64,000 nt of DNA, taken from Amphiura filiformis (lineage: Eukaryota; Echinodermata; Ophiuroidea; Amphilepidida; Amphiuridae). Shown here one piece after another: positions 63,476 to 64,000 of this stretch (position 1 is the stretch's first letter; the number at the start of each line of letters is the position of its first letter). Made by a program: the position numbers and the translations under genes. The stretch is taken from NCBI RefSeq assembly GCF_039555335.1, contig NC_092646.1:28387780-28451779 (forward strand). Reading direction: 5' to 3'. The notes beneath the pieces are model-generated. The model was not told where the DNA came from. It saw nothing but the letters and a program-made list of their open reading frames with translations, and made no database searches.

Positions 63476-64000
63476 ATTTTTGGTGGGTATAATGCTCCCT
63501 GCAATTTTAAGGTGATGGGTCTTTGAGAGCTGACGGCATACTTGTTTTAAGGTTAAACAAAGTGTTGAAGGGCTTTACCTCCAGAAAAAATATATTATTA
63601 CCTTATACGTAAGAAAATATGTCTACTTATCATGTGAAATAAAAAAATCCAGAAAAAATTGTGTGAAAATGTGTTTTTAGCCTATTTTTTTAGCGTTATC
63701 AAGCACTATTATTCGATTTGTTTACAAGCGCCAAGCAACTGTCGTCTGGGAGAGTGATTGACATCTTTATTATTAGAGAAGAATGGAATCTGTATAGTTC
63801 ATGAATATTCATGTAGTATTTACACAACCTGTATCCCAGCCATTTTTGCCTAGTTATCGTAATCGTTCATATAAGACGCCCATATGATCCATGGTGTTAA
63901 ACTGATATTCAACAACTTTATATCTCTCGATCTTTGCGATCCGAAATATTGAATTTCAACTTTAGGCACATCTCTAGCAAGGTAATAAATACCTGTCACA
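63476..64000. other. Intergenic DNA, nothing recognised
   Basis: No coding block or repeat recognised to the end of the window. Confidence 0.4.

Overview
The window is animal nuclear DNA: AT-rich, intron-containing, packed with short inverted-repeat transposons (MITEs), retrotransposon remnants, minisatellites and interstitial telomere-like (CCCTAA) tracts. Only one protein-coding gene is convincing, an alpha-tubulin on the plus strand whose first exon carries just the start codon, as in vertebrate and sea-urchin alpha-tubulins. Together with the repeat style this suggests a marine invertebrate deuterostome (echinoderm or hemichordate). That is inference; the sequence alone does not fix the species.

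Layout. 1-6300: intergenic DNA with two tRNA-like relics, MITEs, a TTAA-flanked fold-back element, and a block at 4.8-5.85 kb of telomere-like repeats beside a degenerate TAGTCCGAA repeat. 6331-6514: TATA-type promoter, 5' leader and exon 1 of the tubulin gene. 6515-33382: a 26.9 kb first intron holding the most striking structure of the window, a tandem array of about 33 units (9.34-11.13 kb, period 53-54 bp). Each unit is centred on a palindrome made of two inverted GATA-type hexamers (CTATCT / AGATAG). Single copies of the same palindrome lie elsewhere in the intron and again at 51.0-53.1 kb. The intron also holds fold-back elements, a (TTAA)n microsatellite, a polypyrimidine tract and a tandem segmental duplication (28.4-31.5 kb), one copy of which carries a hAT-type MITE with a perfect 8 bp target duplication. 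33383-36525: exons 2-4. The protein (458 aa by my splice model) is a typical alpha-tubulin except for a four-residue longer loop where Lys40 normally sits and a tail ending in Gly-Asp-Phe.

36526-57600: gene-poor flank with a minisatellite just after the stop codon, several MITEs, a long C/T/A-rich degenerate satellite (about 39.6-43.3 kb), hexa-, penta- and trinucleotide arrays (44-50.7 kb), a second cluster of the palindrome and more fold-back elements. 57.66-57.98 kb contains a possible promoter and first exon (CCAAT, NRF1-type palindrome, CpG cluster, ATG followed by GTAAGC) of a gene that would continue beyond the window; this is weakly supported. 58.0-63.5 kb holds a dead Tc1-like transposon with 221 bp inverted repeats and three decayed LINE fragments on the minus strand, one apparently inserted into another.

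No bacterial, viral, rRNA or CRISPR features were seen. Boundaries of repeats were read by eye and should be taken as approximate to a few bases unless a target duplication is stated.
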